Translations under genes and position numbers: made by a program | Part shown: positions 35,240 through 45,556 of the stretch, in pieces | How the letters are laid out: each line of letters starts with the position of its first letter | How positions within the stretch are numbered: the first letter of the stretch is position 1 | Notes under the pieces: generated by a model | What the model saw: only the letters and a program-made list of their open reading frames with translations | The model's database searches: none | Told to the model about the DNA's origin: nothing | NCBI GenBank assembly: GCA_020080175.1 | Contig: JAGHQL010000196.1 | Span: forward strand, 1 to 47,065 | Direction of reading: 5' to 3' | DNA: 47,065 nucleotides | Source of the DNA: Glutinoglossum americanum | Lineage: Eukaryota > Ascomycota > Geoglossomycetes > Geoglossales > Geoglossaceae

Positions 35240-35440
35240 GCATCAGCCCCTTCCCGGGCATATCGACGTGGAGGCCGCCCCGAGGATATGTGCCATCACA
35301 CAGATGAAGCCTGTGGAGGCCCCCCTCCCCGAGCATATGCGCTCTGATACACCGATGATGCCTGGAAGCCGCATCCCAAACACATACATACACTCTGATG
35401 CAACAGCCGGTCCCTCTGGGAGTTATCCCTGTTCGTTACA
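35240..35440 (+). repeat. Minisatellite-like repeat, about 48 bases per unit, about four units
   Basis: Imperfect units begin with a catat/gatatg core and end with a tgatg...cctgg-like and ggcc-cccc part. Examples are cgaggatatgtgcc, cgagcatatgcgctctgat and aaacacatacatacactctg, spaced by about 44-49 bases. In one frame the last units read PEHMRSDTPMMPGSRI then PNTYIHSDATAGPS, i.e. 16-residue repeats. A similar piece (GVPPEHICYGTTAGP) lies upstream near 34885. Whether the array is translated is unknown. Confidence 0.45.
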
Positions 35441-38400
35441 GAGACTTCCGAAGCGATAAGTTAATAATATAGGGCGGGCGGCGCTTAGGGTATCAGTCGG
35501 AGTCTCAGAAAACAATGATTTTTTATTTATTTATTTATCTATCCTGTATATATAATCACCCCGATGAAGAGAAGGAGAAAGAAAACAAAACAAAAAATAA
35601 ATTCTATGCCATAAATGGTGAAGGAAAAAAACGTCTCGTCTTGGTCATCAAGAGTCGCCAGGCTAATTTGGTCGGTGGTTTGTTTGCCTGGGCTTTCCTG
35701 TGAATTAATATGGGGTTTGGGTGTGGTTTTAAGTTTGTAGCTTTTTTTGAGGCGCGGCGGTTAGCTGGGGGGGAGGAGGGCGGCTAAAACCACCACCCGG
35801 AAAAAAAAGGTTGTTCGTTATAAGGGTAGAGGTTTACTTTGCCGAGATTGAAGGGGATGATGATTTTTAGAGTTTTATTTTTCGTCGGGGATATTTTAGA
35901 GCTTTATAAGGTAGGTAGGTAGGGTTTTGCCGCCGGGAGGATGGCCCGAGGATGCGCGGTGTTTGATGGCGCGAAAAACGGGCGTCGGGCTGTCGGCGGC
36001 TGAGGGTGCTCTGCGTAATCGTGGAGGAGCGATGGCGATTTGATCGGCGGCTTGTCTTGGTGCTTTTTTCGGGCGCAGGGCTGACGGGTTGTTTCGTGCG
36101 GTGATGACGGTGGTGGAGGCGGTTGTGGTTGTGTAGCACGAAAACGGCGGTTAGTGGCTGTGGAATGATGTCGGCGGCTTGAGACCGCAGATCCTTTTTC
36201 TGGATCTATCCTTGCCGCCAGAGGGAGGCTGAGTATGTCTCGCATGGTTCCGGTGCTTGTGGTCGCGGCACTATAACGGGTTGTGGGTGATGTTGGGGCT
36301 TTACGGCGAGGTGGAGATCCGGGTCTGGATCGACGTTGCCGCTGCAGGTGTGTCTCAGGGATTGGTATTTTTGGTTATAATCAGCGGTGGGGGACTTGGT
36401 TGGATGGGTGGGTTTGATGACTCTTGATGCAATTCGGGACGATTCTGTTGTTATTGTTATCGTCGTCGTTGTTGTTGTTTTTGGGGTGTCCTAATGGCGG
36501 AGTGATGGGGGCGGGTTCGCTGCTGCTGAATTCCTAGAATGAGTCTTGGTGGGTCGTGTTGAGGCAGAGATGTCATCCTTCTAAATGGGTTATACAGATT
36601 TGCCTCAGCTTCGCCTCTCTCCCACCACCACCTTCCTCAACCATCGTCGGTATTGAACACCAGAGGAGTTCGCAACAATCATAACGATATCGACATGGTT
36701 GCCATTCACATTCTTCCCAGCCCGCCTCTTCGCCCCAATCCCAAAACACCAACAACAATAACAACAATGTTTTGTTGCACGGGTATTTCAGCCGAACTGG
36801 GTAGCGAGCGGGGGAAGAATTGTCGAATCCCAAGTCTCCTCTACTAGTCTGAGGCTCTTTAGGGGAATCTCAAGGCGGAAGCTAACGTGGCTTCTATTCA
36901 GCTAACTGACCACAAGCCAACCGCGCACAGGCACTGATGCTAGCCTGCCAAGACAGAAGAACCCTTGAATCTAAGTATTTAGAAACTAAACTCACCTGAG
37001 AGTTATCCTCAACAGCCGCTCGATAGTTTCCCAATATCTTAATAGTGAAAATTCTATTAGAGTGCCTGCGGCGTCGCATTCGTCCCTAGGGCAGATAGGA
37101 AGACCCTTGGAGGTCGAAGGGCGCTTTCGCTTCGTGGGTGCGGGCGGCTAAGGTGAGATCTCTGTATCAGGTTGATTGATTCGTCTGCTTTGCCGAGGAG
37201 GCGAATCTTCCACTCTCGCTTGTAAGCCGATTCAATTGGAGATTTTGATTCGATGGATAGCGAGTATCTCCTGCTTAGCGATCGTATGCGGTTGTTGTGC
37301 GTGCGTGGGGTCTTATTCTTGTTGGGAGTTTTTCGATGTTGGCTCGAGATGGTGGTACAGTGTAAGGGTAAAAATGAGGCGTATGGTACAACAGTCGAAA
37401 AGGAGTCGCGTAGAGAGGGCTGTCCTGGCTGGACGCGTCCGGGGAGAGTGGTGGGGGCAAGGAACGATCGTGCTCTGGTCCTAGGAGGGACTTGGGGTTC
37501 GCGTGGAGTGTTGTTCGTTGTTCTTAAGAGACGGATCTGTTGTGGACGCTTCTAGCCAACATGGACACGATGGAGTAACCCAACAAGCCGTCACCCGCTC
37601 TCGGGAAGTTTTGCCTTGTGAGTCAGAACTAGCTCCCCCGCGGGAGGGATTTTCCTCCCTCGAGGAGAATTATTGAAGAGGCTGGGGATGCAGTTGGAAG
37701 GAAAATACCTCATTGAATGCAGGGCGCAATGGGCAAACCAAATACGCAAGGCCTCCATCCAGGCCCTCCACAGGCTGCAGGGTATTAGGGTTATTCAGGA
37801 TCCGCTCCTTGCAGCTTGCAGCCTGCAGCGGACGGGGAAATGATCATCAGGATGCTGACATCTGTGCCCCGCATAATCGGCGGGAAGGGTGTATGTGCGC
37901 GCAGCATATCAGCATATCCGGTAATCCGGTGTCATGATATGGACGCGAGGTAGTCGATCGAGAGCATCATACGCGGATTAGCCATCACGGAGAATGCAAG
38001 AACGCGTTCGCCCTCGTTCGGTATGAACAAGTGACTCACAAAGCGTAATAGATCGCAAACATGAAACGCACCTGCTTCTCGACACCACACCGCATTATCG
38101 ATTCCTCTTCCCAAAACGCAACAGTTCGAAGTCTCGAAGTCTCCAGATACGCGGCAGACCAATAGCATCCCATCGTCGCCGATGACTCTTAACAACCTGT
38201 TTCGCGGGGATGCGACTAGCCACATGTGGCTCCTCGCCCAAGGCACCAACCACAAGTCTGGCGCCCGCAAACCCCAATCTCCCTCGTCTTCTCCATTGAA
38301 CGCGACTTGTTTCAACTCCCAATCAACGCAAGACCCGAAACAACCGACGCGCCCAACCGGAGATGGGGAACCAGGAACAAGGAAACAAAGCAGCCCCGTC

Positions 38401-38640
38401 AACCGCCCGGCCACTTGACGCCTGAACCCGGACCCTGCCAAGCGGGCGGCTGCAGACACAGGGACGTACACAGGGACGTACACAGACGCATGCACAAAAC
38501 CCTTCGCACGTCTGGACAAATATACCCGCAGCAGGTAATTTCGCGGTCCCTAAATTTACTCGGACAATCAAGTGTAACTCCCCATTGGCGCGCGCTCGGC
38601 AAAGGCAAAAGAAAAACCACACAAGCGAACGAGAAGCCTC

Positions 38641-39215
38641 TGAACCCTCAGGTCATCGCTCTTCCTCTCTCTCTTCCTCCCTCACCACGACCAATACGCC
38701 GGCTATTTTTGCCTTTCCTCTGGGGGTGGGGGGACACGGTAAGGTTACCCTTAACGTTAACCTTTTTTTGTTTTCCTCAGGTTCGGTCCCGCGCTCCTAA
38801 GGAGACGAGTTAGAGATTGAGAGATCCCTTATCCTGCGCTGACGTTTGTCCGCATCGAGAGGAGGCCCTCTACGGAGCTGTTCCCCCCCGGATCTATTCT
38901 TTGCACCCTCCACTACAACCTCCCACTTGTTCCGTAGTCGCGCTGGTTTCAGATGAGCCCCTCCATCGGGCTTGGGTAGGATGGAGGAGGATAAGTACAT
39001 CGGGCATGGCACTCGATCCTGCTCTTTTTTTTTCTCCTCTTCTCTCTTCAGCATCTCGTCGCATCCTATACATACTGGCTGACAATACACTGTCACGAAT
39101 CTCCTTTGTTGTTTAGCTCTTCTCTTTTTTCCTTTGTGCTTTCTCTTAGATCTCTATCTCTGCCTTGAGGAGGAGCAGGACTTCTCTCTATAACGACTGG
39201 CTCGTTATACTACTA
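38641..39215 (+). promoter_or_regulatory. Pyrimidine-rich putative promoter/leader of the gene at 39367
   Basis: C/T-rich tracts on the plus strand occur at about 38650-38690, 38755-38785, 39018-39050 and 39105-39170. Such tracts are common near transcription starts of filamentous ascomycete genes. No start site can be fixed from sequence alone. Confidence 0.3.
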
Positions 39216-39366
39216 CGCTAATTGGTGATTGACAATACCGCCTACCGCCTTTACCTCTATACCGCGTGAGTCCACGCCGACCAGACCCAATGGAGGAGAG
39301 GCAATGGGATTGCTGACTGACAGAGATATATAGTCTGGAAGCGCTTCTTACATCATCATCTCCAGC

Positions 39367-41055
39367 ATGTCCTCCTTATACCAGTCCGCTTACCTATACC
39401 CCACCACTCCTCCCTCCTCGTACGACAGCCATTCCTATGTAACAATAACGAGAGACTCTCCTCCGCCTCGTTCCCATAGTCGAAGCAGCTCGCACTCGTC
39501 ATCACGGTCCTACGGGTCCTCACCCGACTCCGTCAGGACTACCTTGACTACCCCGATCAAGTCCCCGATCAGGCACCACGGTCCCATACTTCTTCCCAAG
39601 ATCAGGTCTCAAGACCAAGATGTCGAGCCGACCCTCATATCCCCCAAGCGCATGCGGAGGGGTCCGCTGTCTAGCACACAGAACCCTCCAGCCTCTTCGT
39701 CGGCCATGTACGGCGCGTCGAGAAGATCGTCGCACATGCGCAGTGTCTCCAACCCAGTCGGAATATGCCAACCGCTAACATCGCCTATTGAGCCGACGAG
39801 ATACCACTCCCGAGCATCCTCAACCCTCTGCTCCCCAATTTCTTTGACCTCGTCCCGCGGCGCATCTGGCACTCTTACGGACGATCTCCTTCTGGGCAAA
39901 TACGGGTTTCCGACCTACCGCCAGCTCCCGACATACAATCCTCCTTCAGCCTTCGCTCCTTCCTCCAACATGCATGAGACCGCGTCAATTTATGTATCCG
40001 CGCCAACGGCCCACGCCCCTGTACCGCGGGATCGCTCGTTACCATCTGAGCTTCAGTATGAGCTGGATGGCGGGTACACGCCAAACACCACCACTCTGCT
40101 CGATTACCTGACGGCGCCAAATCCCACCCCCAACCTCGTGCGACAGATCAGCGTCTCCATTGGCCGCAGCCGAGACAACGGAAACACGCACTTTTGGTGG
40201 GACATCAGAAACCTACGGACGTGGAAAGACTTCAACCTCCAAACCATCGACCGCATCCCAGGCCTGATGAGGCTTCTCCAGATCGAAGTTCCGGACACCG
40301 CGCTCCCCCTCCCAACGCTCGATAAGCGGAGCCTACGACCGGAGACAGAGGCCTCACTGCTAGAACTATGCCGAACCTTCTACGCCGAGAAAGTAAACGC
40401 CAGCCTCAGCGTCTCGCAGGGCCAGCCACACATGTACATGAAAGCCGGCCCGCTGCGACCAGAGAAGCGCCAGTCCCCCGACTTCGTCTCCAACTACGCG
40501 CACGACATCGACCGCACCGTCTTCGGCGACGGCAAGGGCCGCGTCGTCGGTCTCGTCAAGAGCTTCAACCGCTGGAACACGGGCATGCGCGCCGAGTCCC
40601 CCCACAAGCAAGTCGAGTACCTCCAGGGCCTCGCGCACCTCCACAGACACATGCGCGAGCATGGCACCCGCTACGGCTACATCATCACCGAGATCGAGCT
40701 CGTCTGCGTGCGCGCCGGGACGGACGTCTCGTCCGGCCTGCCGTTTTTCGGCTTCCTCGAGCTCGCGCCCGCCATCCAGCTCAAGGACTACGGCCCCGAT
40801 TGCCTCACCGCGGGCCTCGCGCTGTGGTACCTCCACATGCTCGCCAAGGAGCAGCCGCTCCCCGGCCAGCCCGGGTATAGGCTCGATGCTGGGGCGCCGG
40901 CGGCGCTCTCGAGGCAGAATACCTTGGGCGAGAAGGACCCGTGGATCCCGGAGCCGCAGCTTGGGGAGAAGAGGGAGGCGAGGAGGGTCAGGGGGTGGGT
41001 GTTTCCTTCAGAGCCTTTGCACCGGAAGGAGATGCCCAAGAGATGGCATAAGTAG
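39367..41055 (+). CDS. Conserved-looking fungal protein with Ser/Pro-rich disordered N-terminus, function unknown
   Basis: This single exon encodes 562 residues. Residues 1-180 are low-complexity and rich in Ser, Pro, Thr and Arg (PPPRSHSRSSSHSSSRSYGS), probably disordered with many phosphorylation-type sites. From about 180 the protein becomes ordered: LLLGKYGFPTYRQLPTYNPP, TLLDYLTAPNP, RDNGNTHFWWDIRNLRTW, ESPHKQVEYLQGLAHLHRHM, GYIITEIELVCVRAGTD, FFGFLELAPAI and AGLALWYLHMLAKEQPLPG. I remember homologues in many Pezizomycotina, sometimes annotated as sialidase without good reason; no sialidase Asp-box is visible here. The central part might adopt a nuclease-like or kinase-like fold, but I cannot show this. 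Codon use is C/G-ending and typical of an expressed housekeeping-like gene. It appears intact. Confidence 0.88.
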   Translation: MSSLYQSAYLYPTTPPSSYDSHSYVTITRDSPPPRSHSRSSSHSSSRSYGSSPDSVRTTLTTPIKSPIRHHGPILLPKIRSQDQDVEPTLISPKRMRRGPLSSTQNPPASSSAMYGASRRSSHMRSVSNPVGICQPLTSPIEPTRYHSRASSTLCSPISLTSSRGASGTLTDDLLLGKYGFPTYRQLPTYNPPSAFAPSSNMHETASIYVSAPTAHAPVPRDRSLPSELQYELDGGYTPNTTTLLDYLTAPNPTPNLVRQISVSIGRSRDNGNTHFWWDIRNLRTWKDFNLQTIDRIPGLMRLLQIEVPDTALPLPTLDKRSLRPETEASLLELCRTFYAEKVNASLSVSQGQPHMYMKAGPLRPEKRQSPDFVSNYAHDIDRTVFGDGKGRVVGLVKSFNRWNTGMRAESPHKQVEYLQGLAHLHRHMREHGTRYGYIITEIELVCVRAGTDVSSGLPFFGFLELAPAIQLKDYGPDCLTAGLALWYLHMLAKEQPLPGQPGYRLDAGAPAALSRQNTLGEKDPWIPEPQLGEKREARRVRGWVFPSEPLHRKEMPKRWHK

Positions 41056-42253
41056 AGGCCGTATCTCTCTTGTGTTTTTTTCTCTTTTTTTTGGCTATTT
41101 CTTTTGTTTGAGTCTGGGCGGGGCGTTTCTTGGCGCAATTGGCTGGAGTTTTTTTTATTTTGCCTTTCTCATGCTCTGGTTTGAACTACATAATGTGTAT
41201 TATCTGTAGGAGTGCGTTATACCTTGTATTGTTTTTGTTTCTGTTTTTTTTTGACTATGAGGGATAATCAGAGAATTGGAACATTACATTATTTTTCAAC
41301 AGAAACTGAGCGCTTATCCGACATGTAGACGCATCAAGTGAAAAAAAACTTCTTGGCTTGTGGTTTACTCTAGGAGATGGGGATCGGATGTCATTCCTTG
41401 GTTTTGCGGGGGTGTTTAGGGCCGTGGAGGATCAGCGTAAGGAATAAGGTGGGGTCGGGCGGTGTTAGGCCCTTTTCGGGGGCCGTTGGTGCTGCGGGGA
41501 GACATCCGTGAAAAGCACGTGGGCGTAAGCTGTGGCTGGATATCTTAAGAACGGCTCTATTAAGCTCCGGCTGTACAGCCCTGCAGCGATCCTCACGGTA
41601 CCAAACGACAGACCAACATATCCAGGGTTCTCCACCGATATCTCAACCACCACCCTAGCATCACGTTGGACAGCTGCGTCTCCTCAACCCCGGTAAGGCA
41701 AACCTAATAAAACAACTCCTTCAGCAACCCGTTCACCACATTCCAGAACCGGGCTCTCACCCTGAGCACGCATGCACACGCCAAACAATAAACCTCACCC
41801 GGTCAGACCCAATACACAGCCCCCCCATCACGCACTGGTGCGGCGTCGTGCTTAGCTAACTAGCTGACCGACCTATCCAACGGCCCCTCGGATAAAGGGC
41901 CCGAGTCCCGGTATATGAGGATTATACAGTATTACCCCTCCAACTCCACCTACAACTCCGCATCGGCACCGAAATATAAAAAAAAAAAAAAGCTTTCGTT
42001 GCATGTGGCTGAGCCTGTGGCCGTGCACCTCCCCGGTTTTCAATGCTGCTTTATTTACATGCCCGACGCCGCAGTCGCGTAATACCACGGCGGCCGGCGA
42101 GCGTCTGGGGCGGACTATACCCGGAAATTGAGGTGGGTTTTGATGGTCGGGGAGTGGCTCCGGCACTAGCGTGAGGCGGGAGATATCCTGAGTTCGGCTT
42201 TGTGGCGCCGATTGGAGGTGATGAGGCTGGAGGCTTAAGCTATGGCTGAAATT
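41056..42253. other. Intergenic stretch between convergent genes
   Basis: No gene seen. The left part (41070-41270) is T-rich and probably holds the 3' UTR and poly(A) signals of the gene ending at 41055. A run of 13 A sits at about 41980. A 97-codon minus-strand frame at 41873-42166 has no motif. Confidence 0.5.
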
Positions 42254-43649
42254 CTAGTTGTGGGGCGAGGTGAGCTGACTAAGCTCACTGGCCGGGAACT
42301 GGTAATACGCCGCGTTACCCACATGTCGCGTCAACCCGCTTGGTTTACCTCGCGTTTCGTCTTTGCTGGGTGGCCGGTCTCTCCAAATCGGAGATAATGG
42401 TCCAAGGCGAACGAACATAATGAAGAAGGCCTGGATGCCCTTTCGCGACTCGTTCAGCTTTGCCCTGTGCAGACATTCCTGGGTTATATACATATTGGCG
42501 ATGAAGGTGAGATGCGGGAAATTCCTAAGATTGCAAAGGCTATCTATTCCCAATACTAAACACGGGGTATTGCCACAAAAGAAGCTCGTCTCGACATGAC
42601 GGCTGACAAAAGAAATTGCTTCAACCACTTTCTTAACCCACCACCAGGTATGCGAACTACCTACTATGTCGTCGCCGTCTTCTATGAATCCTGCGAGTTT
42701 TCTCCGTGATGATAACCTCTTCGTTAATGTCCTGTCTATCCCCAATGCGCCGATCCCGGCCAAGGATTCTAGGAGGAATTTCTTTCCACCATCCGAAAAA
42801 CGCGCCCAAATTCTGCCATTGGCTTGGAGGCTGCGCCAAATTCGCTACATCTTGAAGCAAGCCCGGCTCAGCATTTGGGACATTGAACCAGACGCGAGGC
42901 GCGGAGCTGTGGATTTGGCCTTCGATAGTCAACGGACGCAGCTCCTCAGGGAAACCCAACGGTGCGCGGACTACCAGCGGGCGGTAGGCTGGTATGAGGA
43001 TATGAAAGACGGCATCCCTGCCGCATTCTATTGTCCTCGCGAGCAGGGGCCTGAGGAACTGCATCCAGGTACATAGAGCGTCTAAATTTTCAGACATTCC
43101 GCAGAAGTTGCTCGGCAACGGCTCTTTTCCTATCCGGGAGAAGAAGGCAGGATGCCAGTCGGTATCGGGATGATACACGAAGAAACAGTGCATATATTCC
43201 CCCCCCTTTGTCTCTTCGATCCGCATGCGGAGATAGTTATGAACGTGTTTCGCAAACATTTCCGGAGCCTGAAGACTTGTCTGTGCGGCTAATTCGTCTT
43301 TGATGTCTTCGAGTCTCAGCCCAAGGTCCTTGAGCGCCCCTACGCCCTGGCGTGCTTGCAGGAAGTGTGCCACTACGCCGGCCGTTGTGACAAACCCAGT
43401 GAAGCTGGTGATGTACTTGGCTTTGGCAAAGAATGACGATGCCATGATCTTGATAGTCGGTACTGCGCTTCCCACCGCGCTCGCTGCGCTTCGAGCGGTG
43501 TCTATAGTTGAGCCTATATTGTTGGCATTGCACGCAGTTGTAACGGCATTGACAGCAATCACGCGGTCAGTTCGGTTAGCGTTCTGCCCCATGGTCAAGA
43601 GCCGGATATATGTTGTGGTGACAAAGCTCTGCCAGGATAGCATTCGCAC
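42254..43649 (-). CDS. Two-exon protein of unknown function with central HPDTDWHPAF motif
   Basis: Exon 1 runs from the ATG at 43643 to 42661. A 58-base intron (42603-42660, GTAGTT...TTGTCAG) joins RRRRHS to SRHVETSFFCG, and exon 2 ends at 42254, giving 443 residues (426 if the later Met at 43592 is used). The N-terminus is Ala-rich with a hydrophobic segment (ITSFTGFVTTAGVVAHFL) and then a coiled-coil-like stretch (LKDLGLRLEDIKDELAAQ). The core reads MFAKHVHNYLRMRIEE, CFFVYHPDTDWHPAFF, NLDALCTWMQFLRPL, FHILIPAYRPLVVR and RPLTIEGQIHSSAPRVWFN. I have an impression of related fungal proteins with the HPDTDW motif but know no function. The last residues of exon 1 are Arg/His-rich. The C-terminal exon is less certain than the core. 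Confidence 0.72.
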
Positions 43650-45133
43650 GGAACAGACGTCTCAGGTGAGGAGAGGTGATAAGGTCGTCGAGCAGCGTGA
43701 GGTTAGAGAGCGATCCTGAAGGTAGCTCCGCCTAAAACTAAAATGAGTTTATCTTTGCTACGTTAGTCTTCCACAAAAGAAAGCTGTCGAGAAGAGCCAG
43801 ACGAGGTGTTACCTTGTCATGGCAGGGGTTGTGGAGACAGGATATCTCTCGAAAATCCAGCCAATAGCGGCATGTTAACAACAAAGCAGCGGTACGGGGC
43901 TGCCACGTATCTACGTATCCGCAGCAATAATTAGCTCCCGAAACCCGGAACCCACAAGACTTAGACCTGATTTTACGCAGCTTTAAATGATTCGAGCATG
44001 TCCCGTTGCATTCTCATCTTGTGGCTTGGTGTGTTGGACGCCAAACTTTCGCTCCCGCATTCTAACGCAGACGCCGATACCCCTGCCTTGATCTGTTGCA
44101 CAACCCTTGCTGGCGTTCGATACCACTATACAATTCGCTATCGATAGGTGATCATAGCGGCCGCCTACCTCAAGCGAGACACCCCGCGAACTTCCAGAAG
44201 GTGCCTAACCCTTATCGGCCCTACATCACCGGGCCCGAAATAATGTAGACGTTCCCCTTTTTCTCGAAGTAAGGCAGCCATCATCTAACAGGGGTGATGA
44301 GAACCCCAACGCCTTGGCGAATGTCGGGGCGACATGATGGCGGGGCTTGGCGCTCGGGATGCTTCTCCAGCGCTGGATACTTTGCTAGACAGAAGGAAGC
44401 CGTATGCTTGGGAGCGGTCATGTAAGAGCGGGGCTTACTCAGGGCGTCGACGCCATTGAGGCATGCACCCGCGAACGCGGCGGTGGGAGGGAAGTAACAG
44501 CGATTTGCTACTTGATGTAATTGAGGAGGGGTAGTCAACGCGTCGAGGCATTATCATCGTGAGACGGTTCGGTTAAGTAGGAAAGACGGCGACATCTACG
44601 ACAATGTCCAGAGATGGTTAGATGTCACAAGAGGGAGCAATACCTTCCGACGCCTCTTCTATGCTGGGACAGCTATTTAGTCTGGGGTACACCTTCTATG
44701 GGCCAACTTTGCGCTTTCTATTAGCCAACCGTACGTTTTCCGCAGGTTATCTCTGCACTTCCCCTAGCTTGAGGGGCTGCGTTGGATTTAACAAAGGGTA
44801 TCCTTAATACTCTCCTTCCGCCTTCTCTCCCTTTTTATCGTCCTTAATGGCCCTCATGACATGTGAATACTGTAATGCTGTGAGCGTCTCTTTGAACCGC
44901 CGCCACTTGTGTACGCCTGGGCCATTCCCAAACAAGAAGTTTGCAAAGTCAGTATTTCTTTGGGAAAATATTTATGGACAATTAGAGTTTATTTTTGAGC
45001 ACACTTCTACGCTCGGCGCATATATTATGAATTGCTCTACTCGACGTAGATTATATTGAACTAGTCAAATTGATAGATTAATCCCAAAGCACTTTTTTAG
45101 ACAGAGTCGGAAATCTTGAGCTGGTTGTTGAGC
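43650..45133. other. Intergenic stretch, 1.5 kb
   Basis: No supported gene. An 85-codon minus-strand frame at 44281-44538 and plus-strand frames at 44622-45059 have no motif. The left end holds the upstream region of the minus-strand gene. Confidence 0.5.
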
Positions 45134-45328
45134 TCAGCTACGTCGGGGCAGGTTTCGCCTAGAATGCTCTATTTTGTAGCGCCTCCCTAATTCTCTACAT
45201 GTGTAGTTGCGCGGGCACGAGGCCACGCTTAAGGCCTGCCTCGCCTCACGAACCTCCGCTTCCTCGGCCTCCGCACGAGCAACTACACATGTATCATTAG
45301 CATTGAGGTGGGGCTCAGTCAGCCTCAC
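45134..45328 (-). mobile_element. Short fragment resembling the N-terminal helix-turn-helix of a pogo/Fot1-type DNA transposase
   Basis: The minus-strand frame reads RAEAEEAEVREARQALSVA, then NYTCRELGRRYKIEHS. This fits the start of pogo/Fot1 (Tc1-mariner) transposases: an acidic helix of the form EEARIxxALxxL, a short linker, then a Psq-type helix-turn-helix with the pattern (Y/S)-x-x-x-A-A-(K/R)-x-(Y/F)-x-V. The catalytic DDE part is not seen in the window, so this would be a truncated remnant. The resemblance is short and may be chance. Confidence 0.35.
45195..45294. repeat. Imperfect inverted repeat, arms about 27 bases, 100 bases overall
   Basis: The left arm begins tacatgtgtagttgc at about 45196. 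The right arm is its reverse complement gcaactacacatgta ending near 45292. Pairing continues inward with mismatches (gcgggcacgaggcc against ggcctccgcacgagc). The outermost ten bases, tacatgtgta, are themselves nearly palindromic. The hairpin overlaps the transposase-like fragment. Confidence 0.7.
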
Positions 45329-45556
45329 TCACCCCCAAGCGCCCGGCCATCTGCACTCCACTCGACTTCGACCTCCAGCCGCAAGCATTATTTACATTTG
45401 TGACCGGTGCAGTCCAACTTCAGCTCCTGTGCGTCTAAGGTCAAGTCGTTCAGGTTTCAAACTACGCTGAGAGCACCATCGCATTCACTGAAGGGACTCG
45501 CAAGTCAATTACAAGACTCGCAATGGTGGCCAGCCAAACCTGGTAATATCCTCGAC

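Larger units (their letters stand above)
34431..39366. other. Long gene-poor region upstream of the 39.4 kb gene
   Basis: This 4.9 kb region holds no supported gene. It contains a minisatellite-like patch near 35240-35440, a run of ten G at about 35229-35238, an AT-rich patch at 35510-35620, a GC-rich patch rich in cgg steps at 35890-36240, trinucleotide-like gtt/cgt runs near 36445-36480 and aac runs near 36745-36770. A 12-base unit gggacgtacaca is repeated twice at about 38460-38485. Two long opposing frames at 37932-38813 look like products of GC-rich composition. The right end should contain the promoter and leader of the gene at 39367. Confidence 0.45.

Noticed and set aside
37932-38813. 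Two opposing 195-codon frames
   Set aside because: Both arise from GC-rich low-complexity sequence, lack motifs and cannot both be real; neither has a supporting structure.
40366-41209. Frames of 156, 170 and 182 codons overlapping the 39.4 kb gene
   Set aside because: Arg/Ala/Pro-rich shadows caused by the high GC of the third codon position in the real gene.
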